Positions 1 through 5,929 of a stretch of 7,384 nt of DNA are shown piece after piece. Position 1 is the stretch's first letter. Each line of letters starts with the position of its first letter. Source of the stretch: Erysipelotrichaceae bacterium (GTDB lineage Bacteria; Bacillota_I; Bacilli_A; Erysipelotrichales; Erysipelotrichaceae); assembly GCA_017419065.1 (NCBI GenBank), contig JAFOMB010000039.1:1-7384 (forward strand), given 5' to 3'. The notes beneath the pieces are model-generated. The model searched no databases. It worked only from the letters and a program-made list of their open reading frames with translations, and was not told where the DNA came from. The position numbers and the translations under genes were made by a program.

Positions 1-29
1 GACACATGCAGATTCTCTACTTTCAGCAT
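1..29 (-). CDS. livF: Branched-chain amino acid ABC transporter ATP-binding protein LivF, first codons only
   Basis: Only the first nine codons are present, reading MLKVENLHV, before the window edge. This is the usual opening of LivF, the second cytoplasmic ATPase of the branched-chain amino acid importer, where the first beta-strand precedes the Walker A region. The ATG lies 1 nt after the livG stop. A GGGAG ribosome binding site at 36-40, inside the livG 3' end, sits 6 nt upstream. Position as the last gene of the livJHMGF order supports the call. The rest of the protein cannot be seen, so the assignment rests on the start, the spacing and the operon order. Confidence 0.85.
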
Positions 30-30
30 A

Positions 31-801
31 TCATTCTCCCAGGTAGGCCCTGATGACCTCTTTGTTGGTACGGACTTCTTCCGGGGTGCCGTGTGTCAGG
101 ATCATGCCGTAATTGATGACGGTGATCTTTTCACAGATCCCCATGACGAGTTTCATATCGTGTTCGATCAGAAGGATGGCGATATCGAACTTGTCTCTGA
201 CAAGCCGTATCGTCTCCATGAGATCCGCTGTCTCTCTCGGGTTCATGCCGGCAGCCGGTTCATCGAGAAGCAGAAGACACGGGTCAGAAGCCAGGGCTCT
301 GGCGATCTCCAGACGCCGTTGCGCGCCATATGGAAGCGAAGAGGCCTTGATATCGGCCTGATCGCGCAGGTCGAAGATATCCAGCAGTTCCAGGGCTTTT
401 TCATGGGCCATCTTTTCAAAGGCGTAATAACGCGGTAAACGGAAGACGCCGGTCACCGGCGAGTATTCCAGACGGTTGTGCATGCCGACCTTGACATTGT
501 CTTCGACACTCAGTTCATTGAACAGACGGATGTTCTGGAAGGTCCTGGCGATGCCGGCCCTGCTGACTTCGATCGGGGTCTTCTTCGTGATGTCTTCTCC
601 GTTGAGGACGATCTTTCCCCTGCTCGGTTCATAGACCTTTGTCAGCATGTTGAAGACCGTGGTCTTGCCGGCGCCGTTCGGACCGATGAGACCGGCGATC
701 TGTTTCTTTTCTATGGACAGACGGAAGTTGTTGACAGCTGTCAGTCCGCCGAAATCGATGCCCAGACCTTCTGCTTCCAGGATGGTATTCCTGTCACTCA
801 T
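31..801 (-). CDS. livG: Branched-chain amino acid ABC transporter ATP-binding protein LivG
   Basis: This is one of two cytoplasmic ATPases that power import of leucine, isoleucine and valine through the LivH/LivM channel. The 256-aa protein is full length for the family and carries all nucleotide-binding motifs: Walker A GPNGAGKT at residues 40-47, Q-loop Gln89 in RTFQN, a LivG-type signature LPYGAQ at 156-161 in place of LSGGQ, Walker B ending in Asp180-Glu181, and the switch His214. The insert between Q-loop and signature (about residues 105-130) is typical of LivG and distinguishes it from LivF. The start is firm: GGAGG at 810-814 lies 8 nt upstream of the ATG. The gene overlaps the livM end by 8 nt (ATGAGTGA), which suggests translational coupling. 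Family membership is certain. The exact substrate follows from the operon and is not proven. Confidence 0.96.
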   Translation of the reverse strand: MSDRNTILEAEGLGIDFGGLTAVNNFRLSIEKKQIAGLIGPNGAGKTTVFNMLTKVYEPSRGKIVLNGEDITKKTPIEVSRAGIARTFQNIRLFNELSVEDNVKVGMHNRLEYSPVTGVFRLPRYYAFEKMAHEKALELLDIFDLRDQADIKASSLPYGAQRRLEIARALASDPCLLLLDEPAAGMNPRETADLMETIRLVRDKFDIAILLIEHDMKLVMGICEKITVINYGMILTHGTPEEVRTNKEVIRAYLGE

Positions 802-1855
802 GGCTGTCTCCTCCCTTCCGTTTCAGTTTCTCTTTCAAGACACCCAGAAGATTCTTCACTCTCTGAGAATTGCTGATGATCATCATCAGGATGAGGACGA
901 CGGCATATATCAGCATGCGGTAGTCCCTGATCGGACGCATGAGATCCGGCAATAAGACGAGGATGACGGTCGAAATGATCGTACCGGAGATGTTCCCGAG
1001 ACCGCCCAGGACGACATAGACCAGGATCATGATCGAGGTGTTGAAGTCGAACTTGGCGGCGGTGACGGTGGCGTAGTTGAGGCCGTACAGCGCCCCTGCC
1101 GCGCCGGCCAGAGAAGAAGACAGGACAAAGACCAGGGTCTTGATCTTCGTCACGTCGATGCCGGAAGAAAGGGCCGCGATGCGGTTGTCTCTGGCAGCCA
1201 TGATGGCCCGGCCATAGCGGGAAAAGATGAGGTTGTAGATCAGGGTCAAAGCGAAGAGGATGAGCAGGAAACCGGCGGTAAAGGCGGCGATACGGTCAGT
1301 ACCGGTCGCTCCCATCGGCCCATTCAGCAGCATCTTTCCGCTGCCTGACAAGACGACGTTGTTGCTGATGAAGCTGAAGTGAAGACCCCCTTCATCGACG
1401 CCGAGATAGACGTTGTTGAGAAGCGTCTTGATGATCTGCCCGAAAGCTAATGTCACGATCGCCAGGTAGTCACCCTGCAGTTTCAGAACAGGGATGGCGA
1501 TGAGGAAGCCGAATACGGCAGCCACGAAAGCTCCTGTCAGAAGTGCCAGGATGAGGCGTAAAACAGGAGAGGTGATCAGAGAACTGTTCAGCAGGCTTTC
1601 CGAGACGATGATGCCGCTGAAAGCCCCGATCGACATGAAACCGGCCTGTCCCAGAGAGAGTTCTCCGGAGAAGCCGACTAAAAGATTCAAAGCCAAGGCC
1701 GCAACGATATAACATGTCAGAGGGACCAGCGAGGACTTGATCAGAGAAGACATGCTGCCGCTGCGCATGCTGATCTCGCAGAAGAGATAACCGGCGATCA
1801 CGAGGAGATAGGAGATCGTCCTTCCGCGGTTTTTCGAATTCCACCACTTCTTCAT
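794..1855 (-). CDS. livM: Branched-chain amino acid ABC transporter permease LivM
   Basis: This is an integral membrane permease that pairs with LivH to form the translocation channel. It has 353 aa with many hydrophobic segments. Family landmarks are visible: GFSGELSLGQAGF at residues 61-73, the LKLQGDYLAIVTLAFGQI stretch at 124-141, a cytoplasmic EAA-like coupling loop RYGRAIMAARDNRIAALSSG at 213-232 that contacts the ATPases, and GGLGNISG at 284-291. The N-terminus (MKKWW, basic) and the lysine-rich C-terminus are consistent with cytoplasmic ends. The ATG lies 1 nt after the livH stop, with AGAAGG at 1862-1867 as a ribosome binding site inside livH, so translation is probably coupled. The 3' end overlaps livG. 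Nothing looks damaged. Confidence 0.95.
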   Translation of the reverse strand: MKKWWNSKNRGRTISYLLVIAGYLFCEISMRSGSMSSLIKSSLVPLTCYIVAALALNLLVGFSGELSLGQAGFMSIGAFSGIIVSESLLNSSLITSPVLRLILALLTGAFVAAVFGFLIAIPVLKLQGDYLAIVTLAFGQIIKTLLNNVYLGVDEGGLHFSFISNNVVLSGSGKMLLNGPMGATGTDRIAAFTAGFLLILFALTLIYNLIFSRYGRAIMAARDNRIAALSSGIDVTKIKTLVFVLSSSLAGAAGALYGLNYATVTAAKFDFNTSIMILVYVVLGGLGNISGTIISTVILVLLPDLMRPIRDYRMLIYAVVLILMMIISNSQRVKNLLGVLKEKLKRKGGDSHE

Positions 1856-1856
1856 A

Positions 1857-2729
1857 TCACACCTTCTCGCTCACTTTCTTTCCCAAAAGACCGCTCGGTC
1901 TGATCAGCAGTACGATGATGAGGACTGCGAAGACGATGGCGTCAGACAGCTGGGTAGAGATATAGGCCTTGGAGAACGTCTCGATGACGCCTAAAAGGAT
2001 CCCTCCCAGAAAGGCACCCGGCACCGAGCCGATGCCGCCGAAGACCGCGGCCGTAAAGGCCTTGATGCCCGGAAGCGAACCCAGGGTCGGATAGACCTGA
2101 GGATAGGTCGAACACAGGAGGACAGCGGCTACCGCTGCCAGACCGGAACCGATCGCGAAGGTGATCGAGATGGTCTTATTGACGTCGATGCCCATGAGTC
2201 TGGCCGCGTCCTTGTCTTCACTGCAGGCCCGCATGGCCATCCCGGTCTTCGTCTTGCTGATGAAGAGTGTCAGAACACCCATGATCAGAAGGCAGACGGC
2301 TATCGTCACCAGGGTGATATAGGAGACGGAGAAGGAACCGATGGAAAGCGATCCCGTCAGGATCGAAGGAAAGACCTTGGTATTGCTGGTAAACAGCAGC
2401 TGGGCGCCATTCTGCAGGAAGTAGCTCACGCCGATCGCCGTGATGAGGACGGAAAGAGAGCCGGCCTGCCGTAATGGCTTATAGGCCAGCCTTTCGATCA
2501 GCACGCCTAAAAAGGCGCAGACGACGATGGAAAGCAGAACGGAGACGATGACAGGCAGATGGAACTGACTGATCGCAAAAAAAGCCACATAGCCGCCGAT
2601 CATGATGACATCGCCATGCGCAAAGTTCAGCATTTTCGCTATTCCGTAGACCATGGTATAGCCTAAGGCGATGATCGCATAGACACTGCCTAAACCGATC
2701 CCGCTGATGAGGTAATTGACAAACAACAT
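1857..2729 (-). CDS. livH: Branched-chain amino acid ABC transporter permease LivH
   Basis: This is the second permease of the importer. It has 290 aa from the chosen start, nearly all of it transmembrane helices. Diagnostic segments are MLNFAHGDVIMIGGY at residues 33-47, the EAA-like loop TGMAMRACSEDKDAARLMG at 162-180 that docks on the ATPase, and GGIGSVPGAFLGGILLG at 231-247. The frame stays open seven codons further up to a TTG at 2750. I prefer the ATG at 2729 because it has AGGAG 5 nt upstream and gives the family-typical N-terminus MLFVNYLISGIGLGSVYA; the TTG lacks a ribosome binding site. It follows livJ after a 62-nt gap that holds a strong hairpin, and it precedes livM by 1 nt. Confidence 0.95.
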   Translation of the reverse strand: MLFVNYLISGIGLGSVYAIIALGYTMVYGIAKMLNFAHGDVIMIGGYVAFFAISQFHLPVIVSVLLSIVVCAFLGVLIERLAYKPLRQAGSLSVLITAIGVSYFLQNGAQLLFTSNTKVFPSILTGSLSIGSFSVSYITLVTIAVCLLIMGVLTLFISKTKTGMAMRACSEDKDAARLMGIDVNKTISITFAIGSGLAAVAAVLLCSTYPQVYPTLGSLPGIKAFTAAVFGGIGSVPGAFLGGILLGVIETFSKAYISTQLSDAIVFAVLIIVLLIRPSGLLGKKVSEKV

Positions 2730-2734
2730 AGACA

Positions 2735-2740
2735 CTCCTG
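2735..2740 (-). promoter_or_regulatory. Ribosome binding site of livH that fixes its start
   Basis: The minus strand reads CAGGAG and then 5 nt (TGTCT) before the ATG at 2729. This selects that ATG over the upstream in-frame TTG at 2750, which overlaps the foot of the intergenic hairpin region and has no purine-rich motif in front of it. Confidence 0.8.
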
Positions 2741-2750
2741 TGATAGACAA

Positions 2751-2780
2751 AGTGGATGAAGGAGAAGTCCTTCATCCACT
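2751..2780 (-). repeat. Perfect 13-bp hairpin between livJ and livH (attenuator or mRNA stabiliser)
   Basis: Two perfect 13-nt inverted arms (2751-2763 and 2768-2780) flank a 4-nt loop, CTTC on the minus strand. The hairpin begins 11 nt after the livJ stop and ends 21 nt before the livH ATG. No T-run follows on the minus strand (next bases TTGTCTATC), so it is unlikely to be a full terminator. In comparable operons a hairpin here lets the receptor be made in excess over the permeases, by protecting the livJ 3' end or by partial termination. That role is inferred here. Confidence 0.75.
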
Positions 2781-2791
2781 GATGATCTTGA

Positions 2792-3967
2792 TTATTCCGC
2801 GCTTACATAGACGCCGTCTTTGATGATGACAGCCAGAGGCATCTTGGAGACTTCGCCGTTGGCGCTCCAGGACGAGACACCGGTGACACCTTCAAAAGAC
2901 ATCGATGTGAAGGCCTTGACCAGGACATCGCAGATCTCCTGAGGAGACATGCTGCCGGTGACACTGTTATCGACACAGGCCTGATAGATAGCCCAGACAC
3001 AGTCATAGGCATCGGCCGCAAACTGGTTCGGGACTTCGCCGGTCTTTTCCCGGAACTTCTTGACGAAATTGACTGTCTTTTCATCCTGGGCGTCCGCAGA
3101 GAACGGTGTCAGGAGGTAGACGCCTTCGGCTAAAGACTTATCGAAGCCTTCGAGTTCGAGGATGCCGTCCATGCCGTCAACGCCGAAGAAGAGAGGCTTG
3201 TAGCCCATCTGGTCAGCCTGGGCAAGGATCAGGGAAGCCGGATCATAGTACATCGGTAAGAAGACGAGATCGGCGCCCTTGCTCTGGGCATCGATCAGCT
3301 GGACACTGAAATCCTGGGCAGAAGAAGAATCGAAGGTGGAATCGGAGACGATCTCGAGACCGGCTTCCGCCGCCTTGACGATGAACTTCTCATGGATGCC
3401 CGTGGAATACGGATCATCGTTTTTCCAGATGATAGCGACTTTGCTGCCTAAAGAGTTGGCAGATATATAGGTCGCAGCCCCGGTACCGAGGTTCGGATCG
3501 GTAAAGCACATCTGGAAGACATTGCCGTAATAGCTGTTCGGATCATTGGCGTTGGCCAGTGTCACACTTGGAGAGGAAGCAGACGGCGTTAAAGCGAAGA
3601 TACCCTGCTCATTGTAAAGCGGCGAGGTCGTAGTAGCCGGGTCGGAGGTGGTACAGCTGAGACCTACCTGCATCCCTTCATCCATCAGGACATTGAAAGC
3701 AGTGACTGCCTTTTCCGTATTGTGTTCATCATCTTCAAAACAGAGCTTGAACTGAAGTCCGCCTAAGGCATTGACTTCTTCTACGGCGATCTCAGCACCG
3801 TTCTTGACAGCGTTGCCGTAAACGGCAGCACCGCCTGTCAGCGGACCGGATCCGCCGATGACGATAACGTCAGATGTTTCGCCTTCCGGTTCAGTGCTTC
3901 CGGAACCGCCTCCGGAACAGCCGACCAGAAGAAGCAGAGTGAATAATACGAGCAGGCACTTCTTCAT
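2792..3967 (-). CDS. livJ: Branched-chain amino acid ABC transporter substrate-binding lipoprotein (LivJ/LivK family)
   Basis: This is the extracellular receptor that captures the amino acid and delivers it to LivH/LivM. From the chosen start it has 391 aa: a lipoprotein signal peptide MKKCLLVLFTLLLLVGC with lipobox LVGC (Cys17 predicted lipidated), a Gly/Ser/Glu-rich tether at residues 18-32, then a type 1 periplasmic-binding fold. Family landmarks include IGGSGPLTGGAAVYG near 37-51 and the ligand-contacting TPSASSPSVT at 127-136. In this family the serine/alanine/threonine-rich loop holds the substrate's amino-acid backbone. The frame extends 23 codons further up, but that extension would put a second hydrophobic stretch before a perfect lipoprotein signal, and GGAGG sits 8 nt before the chosen ATG. 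It is the first gene of the operon and has its own promoter. Substrate identity (Leu/Ile/Val or a related compound) is inferred. Confidence 0.95.
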   Translation of the reverse strand: MKKCLLVLFTLLLLVGCSGGGSGSTEPEGETSDVIVIGGSGPLTGGAAVYGNAVKNGAEIAVEEVNALGGLQFKLCFEDDEHNTEKAVTAFNVLMDEGMQVGLSCTTSDPATTTSPLYNEQGIFALTPSASSPSVTLANANDPNSYYGNVFQMCFTDPNLGTGAATYISANSLGSKVAIIWKNDDPYSTGIHEKFIVKAAEAGLEIVSDSTFDSSSAQDFSVQLIDAQSKGADLVFLPMYYDPASLILAQADQMGYKPLFFGVDGMDGILELEGFDKSLAEGVYLLTPFSADAQDEKTVNFVKKFREKTGEVPNQFAADAYDCVWAIYQACVDNSVTGSMSPQEICDVLVKAFTSMSFEGVTGVSSWSANGEVSKMPLAVIIKDGVYVSAE

Positions 3968-3975
3968 AAAACAAA

Positions 3976-3980
3976 CCTCC
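3976..3980 (-). promoter_or_regulatory. Ribosome binding site of livJ that fixes its start
   Basis: GGAGG lies 8 nt upstream of the ATG at 3967. The in-frame upstream ATG codons, up to position 4036, lie upstream of this site. The outermost, at 4036, also lies upstream of the predicted transcription start, so it would not be in the mRNA. Confidence 0.9.
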
Positions 3981-3995
3981 AAAAATAATAACTTC

Positions 3996-4024
3996 ATTAT
4001 AATGATGATGAAATTGATTTTCAA
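3996..4024 (-). promoter_or_regulatory. Sigma-A type promoter of the liv operon
   Basis: The minus strand carries TTGAAA at 4019-4024 (5 of 6 to consensus), a 17-nt spacer and a perfect TATAAT at 3996-4001. Transcription would start near 3989, giving a leader of about 22 nt that contains the GGAGG of livJ. The surrounding 4020-4080 region is strongly AT-rich compared with the neighbouring genes, which may act as an UP-like element. Confidence 0.85.
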
Positions 4025-4058
4025 TAAGAATTTCACTAAATTTTCACAATATGAAAAT
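4017..4058 (-). promoter_or_regulatory. Candidate operator upstream of livJ: phased TGAAAAT-type repeats and an inverted repeat
   Basis: On the minus strand TGAAAAT, TGAAATT and TGAAAAT begin at 4046, 4035 and 4023, about one helical turn apart (11 and 12 bp). The last covers the -35 box. The outermost copy also forms a 7-bp inverted repeat (4040-4046 with 4052-4058, 5-nt spacer). The 15-mer at 4028-4042 matches 11 of 15 positions of the CodY consensus AATTTTCWGAAAATT. CodY represses branched-chain amino acid transport in many Firmicutes, but chance matches are frequent in AT-rich DNA and I cannot see whether this organism has CodY. Confidence 0.4.
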
Positions 4059-4076
4059 ACTTACATAAACACGCAT

Positions 4077-4100
4077 AAAAAAACCGCTGTCAGCGGTCTT
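4077..4100 (-). terminator. Intrinsic terminator after rpmF
   Basis: On the minus strand ACCGCT-GAC-AGCGGT is followed directly by seven T (4077-4083). The stem can extend by an A-T rich foot. It begins about 11 nt after the rpmF stop and ends the yceD-rpmF unit before the livJ promoter region, so the liv operon is a separate transcription unit. Confidence 0.88.
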
Positions 4101-4110
4101 GGTCCAGAAC

Positions 4111-4260
4111 TTACTTAGCTCCGCACTTCGGGCAGGCACGGTGCGGTAACTTGTATTCTCCGCAGGCCGGGCATTTGACCATTGTCGGTGCCATCAGTTT
4201 GTAATGAGTTCTTCTCTTATTCTTGCGTGTCTTTGAATTTCTTCTCTGCTGAACAGCCAT
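4111..4260 (-). CDS. rpmF: Large ribosomal subunit protein bL32
   Basis: This 49-aa protein of the 50S subunit has the characteristic start MAVQQRRNSKTRKNKRRTHY, a basic N-terminal tail that threads into rRNA. A zinc ribbon follows, made of Cys30-Pro-Ala-Cys33 and Cys43-Pro-Lys-Cys46, so this is the zinc-binding (C+) form of L32; zinc-free paralogues lack these cysteines. It ends RACPKCGAK. GAGGAGG inside the 3' end of yceD provides the ribosome binding site, and the ATG lies 2 nt after the yceD stop. The two genes are therefore one unit, as in many bacteria. An intrinsic terminator follows. The family identity is clear from the sequence. Confidence 0.97.
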   Translation of the reverse strand: MAVQQRRNSKTRKNKRRTHYKLMAPTMVKCPACGEYKLPHRACPKCGAK

Positions 4261-4262
4261 TT

Positions 4263-4751
4263 CTACTCTTCCTCCTCTTCAAACGTAAGCTCTTTGAGTA
4301 TGGCCAGACGGGGATCGATGTGCTCGTTCCGGAACTCTTCTTCACTCAAAAAACTCCAACCATCCCCTCTAGAATACTCTATTTTTTCTTTTTTGACAAC
4401 TTTTATCGGAACTTCCGGAAAAACGATGGAATAGACCAGTTCCTCGATACTCATATCCCCTTTCAGATAGAAGCCTTCCTCGCTTTCATCAAAGCTCACG
4501 AGGTCATTTTCCTGCAGGGAAAACGGCACTTCGACATCCTCTAAAGTGATGGCGCAGGGACAGATCATCTTTCCTTTGACATGGTAGTCGATCACGAGAT
4601 CATCCGCTGTATCGTAGTAGAAACTGACCTCCCCTTTCACGTCTTCCAGACGTCTCAGAAAGAGATTGTCCTTTACTTCATAACAGGGAATATCTACCGG
4701 ATATACTCTCTTATCCGGGATGACTTTCAGATCTTTCAGTTTGATTTCCAT
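4263..4751 (-). CDS. yceD: YceD/YlbN family (DUF177) protein
   Basis: This 162-aa cytoplasmic protein belongs to the DUF177 family, named YlbN in Bacillus and YceD in Escherichia coli, and is almost always found upstream of rpmF. In E. coli and plants the family is tied to 23S rRNA accumulation and large-subunit assembly. The sequence shows the family core, KGKMICPCAITLEDVEVPF at residues 59-77 with two cysteines (Cys64, Cys66), and the near C-terminal signature IDPRLAILKEL at 145-155, then an acidic EEEEE tail. No signal peptide or membrane segment is seen. The start ATG has no properly spaced Shine-Dalgarno: GAGG is only 2 nt away. It lies 6 nt after a perfect TATAAT, so the mRNA may be leaderless. 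The molecular activity of the family is not settled. Confidence 0.92.
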   Translation of the reverse strand: MEIKLKDLKVIPDKRVYPVDIPCYEVKDNLFLRRLEDVKGEVSFYYDTADDLVIDYHVKGKMICPCAITLEDVEVPFSLQENDLVSFDESEEGFYLKGDMSIEELVYSIVFPEVPIKVVKKEKIEYSRGDGWSFLSEEEFRNEHIDPRLAILKELTFEEEEE

Positions 4752-4757
4752 AGCCTC

Positions 4758-4785
4758 ATTATACTAGAGAGTCAGGGAAAGTGAA
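4758..4785 (-). promoter_or_regulatory. Promoter of yceD-rpmF, predicted leaderless
   Basis: TATAAT at 4758-4763 on the minus strand is preceded, after 16 nt, by TTCACT at 4780-4785 (4 of 6 to the -35 consensus). Six nt (GAGGCT) separate the -10 box from the yceD ATG, which places the expected +1 on the A of the start codon. Confidence 0.7.
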
Positions 4786-4789
4786 GAGA

Positions 4790-4801
4790 AATCCCGGGAT
4801 T
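4790..4801. repeat. 12-bp perfect palindrome between the divergent promoters
   Basis: AATCCCGGGATT is perfectly self-complementary. It lies at about -28 to -17 of the predicted tmcAL start, between its -35 and -10 positions, and at about -39 to -50 of the yceD start. A repressor or activator could therefore act on both genes from it. A protein site is inferred only; a chance palindrome of this size is not very rare. Confidence 0.35.
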
Positions 4802-4805
4802 GATC

Positions 4806-4811
4806 TATAAT
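4806..4811 (+). promoter_or_regulatory. -10 box of the tmcAL promoter, predicted leaderless
   Basis: A perfect TATAAT is followed by AGAATC and then the tmcAL ATG at 4818, so the expected +1 coincides with the start codon. No convincing -35 hexamer is seen at 16-18 nt spacing (at best 3 of 6), nor an extended TGn motif. No Shine-Dalgarno precedes the ATG. The promoter may be weak or need an activator. Confidence 0.65.
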
Positions 4812-4817
4812 AGAATC

Positions 4818-5903
4818 ATGAAAACAAGCGGGATCATCGTCGAATACAATCCCTTCCACTACGGGCATCTCTATCACATTGAGAAAGCCAGGGAGCTCAC
4901 TGACTGCGATGTCTTAGTAGCGGTCATGTCGGGGAATTATTGCCAGAGAGGCGATCTTTCTGTCATGGACAAGTTCGAAAAGACGAAGACGGCCCTGGAG
5001 AACGGCGTCGACCTCGTCATCGAGATCCCCTTCTTGAAGACGGTCCAGAATGCCTATGTCTTCGGCTCGACAGCGGTAGAACTCCTGGACAGGATCGGTG
5101 CCGATCATCTGGTCTTCGGTTCCGAGACGAATAATCTCGAAGAATTAAAACAGTACGCGGAACTCAAGATCGATGTCACAAGACTCCATGAACTCATGAG
5201 AGAAGGTGCTTCCTATCCGAAAGCGTACGGCCTGTTAGCCGGCTCTCTGTATCCTAACGACATCCTGGCTGTCACCTATCTGAGAAAGCTTCAGGAGACA
5301 GGTATCACCCCTATATCGATACAGCGTTCCAACGCCTATCACTCCCTGGAGCTGAGCTCCATCGCCTCCGCCAGAGCGATCCGCTATGCGGCGGAACACG
5401 GGGAAGACTACTCGATGGCCACGCCGTGTCATTTAGAGGATCCGGTCTTCTTAAAGGATCTTTGGCCTTTTATACGGAACACCCTCATCGTCACCCCGGC
5501 GGAAGAGCTTGAAAAGATCTTCCTGATGAGTGAAGGGATCGAGAATCTCTTAAAGAAGAATGCCGAGACCTATTATGACTTCGAGGAATTCCTGCACTAT
5601 TCGGTTTCAAGACGCTACACCCGTTCGAGGATACAGCGCATCCTGATACACGCGGCTCTTCATATCACCAAGAAGGATGCGGAGGAAGTCAGTGATATCC
5701 CGATGAGAGTCCTCGGCTTCAATGAAAAAGGAAGGCAGCTCCTGAAAGAAAAAAAGAAGGAGACGGAGATCATCACCCAGTTCAAGAATCTTCCTGAGAA
5801 AGACAGGGAGATCGAATGGAAGGCGGCTCAGTTATATGCCGGCCTTCATAAAGATCCGGAAGAACTGATAAAAAAAGAACTGCGAGGCCCGATCATCATT
5901 TGA
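4818..5903 (+). CDS. tmcAL: tRNA(Met) cytidine acetate ligase (TmcAL, formerly YlbM)
   Basis: This cytoplasmic enzyme uses ATP and acetate to form N4-acetylcytidine at the wobble C34 of elongator tRNA-Met, which keeps AUG decoding accurate. The 361-aa protein opens with the nucleotidyltransferase-like core IIVEYNPFHYGHLYH, where His14-x-Gly-His17 is the ATP-binding HxGH motif. SGNYCQRGD at 38-46, Asp51-Lys52, SNAYHSLELSSIASARAIR at 171-189 and a C-terminal RRYTRSRIQRIL at 265-276 are further family segments. It is somewhat shorter than B. subtilis YlbM (about 415 aa), with no sign of a break. An in-frame TTG at 4800 lies upstream of the -10 box and is rejected; the ATG gives the usual start. 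It is divergent from yceD-rpmF, whereas in B. subtilis ylbM lies beside ylbN-rpmF. Its end overlaps the convergent neighbour by 8 bp. Confidence 0.94.
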   Translation: MKTSGIIVEYNPFHYGHLYHIEKARELTDCDVLVAVMSGNYCQRGDLSVMDKFEKTKTALENGVDLVIEIPFLKTVQNAYVFGSTAVELLDRIGADHLVFGSETNNLEELKQYAELKIDVTRLHELMREGASYPKAYGLLAGSLYPNDILAVTYLRKLQETGITPISIQRSNAYHSLELSSIASARAIRYAAEHGEDYSMATPCHLEDPVFLKDLWPFIRNTLIVTPAEELEKIFLMSEGIENLLKKNAETYYDFEEFLHYSVSRRYTRSRIQRILIHAALHITKKDAEEVSDIPMRVLGFNEKGRQLLKEKKKETEIITQFKNLPEKDREIEWKAAQLYAGLHKDPEELIKKELRGPIII

Positions 5904-5929
5904 TGACGTGGGCGTAGTAGTTCTTTTCT
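5870..5929. terminator. Candidate bidirectional terminator over the convergent gene ends
   Basis: Nested inverted repeats cover the tail overlap: outer AAAAGAACT (5873-5881) with AGTTCTTTT (5919-5927), middle GCCC (5887-5890) with GGGC (5910-5913), inner TCATCA (5893-5898) with TGATGA (5901-5906). On the minus strand the structure ends in seven T (5870-5876). On the plus strand it ends in a shorter U-rich run, TTCTTTTCT. All of it lies within coding sequence of one or both genes. The shape fits a two-way terminator, though the loops are imperfect. Confidence 0.5.

Noticed and set aside
2751..2780. The livJ/livH hairpin as a complete intrinsic terminator
   Set aside because: No T-run follows on the minus strand, and no promoter-like pair was seen for livH downstream of it. 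On the plus strand the sequence after the stem is also not T-rich.
3968..4036. A longer livJ start 23 codons upstream
   Set aside because: It would put a hydrophobic extension before a perfect lipoprotein signal peptide. The ATG at 4036 lies upstream of the predicted transcription start, and GGAGG clearly serves the ATG at 3967.
4182..4544. A 120-codon plus-strand open frame across rpmF and yceD
   Set aside because: It lies opposite two clear genes (bL32 and YlbN/YceD). Its Phe-rich translation mirrors their Lys/Glu-rich codons.
4800..4817. A TTG start for tmcAL six codons upstream
   Set aside because: It lies upstream of the -10 box, so it would not be transcribed from that promoter, and it has no ribosome binding site. 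Family members begin close to the ATG at 4818.
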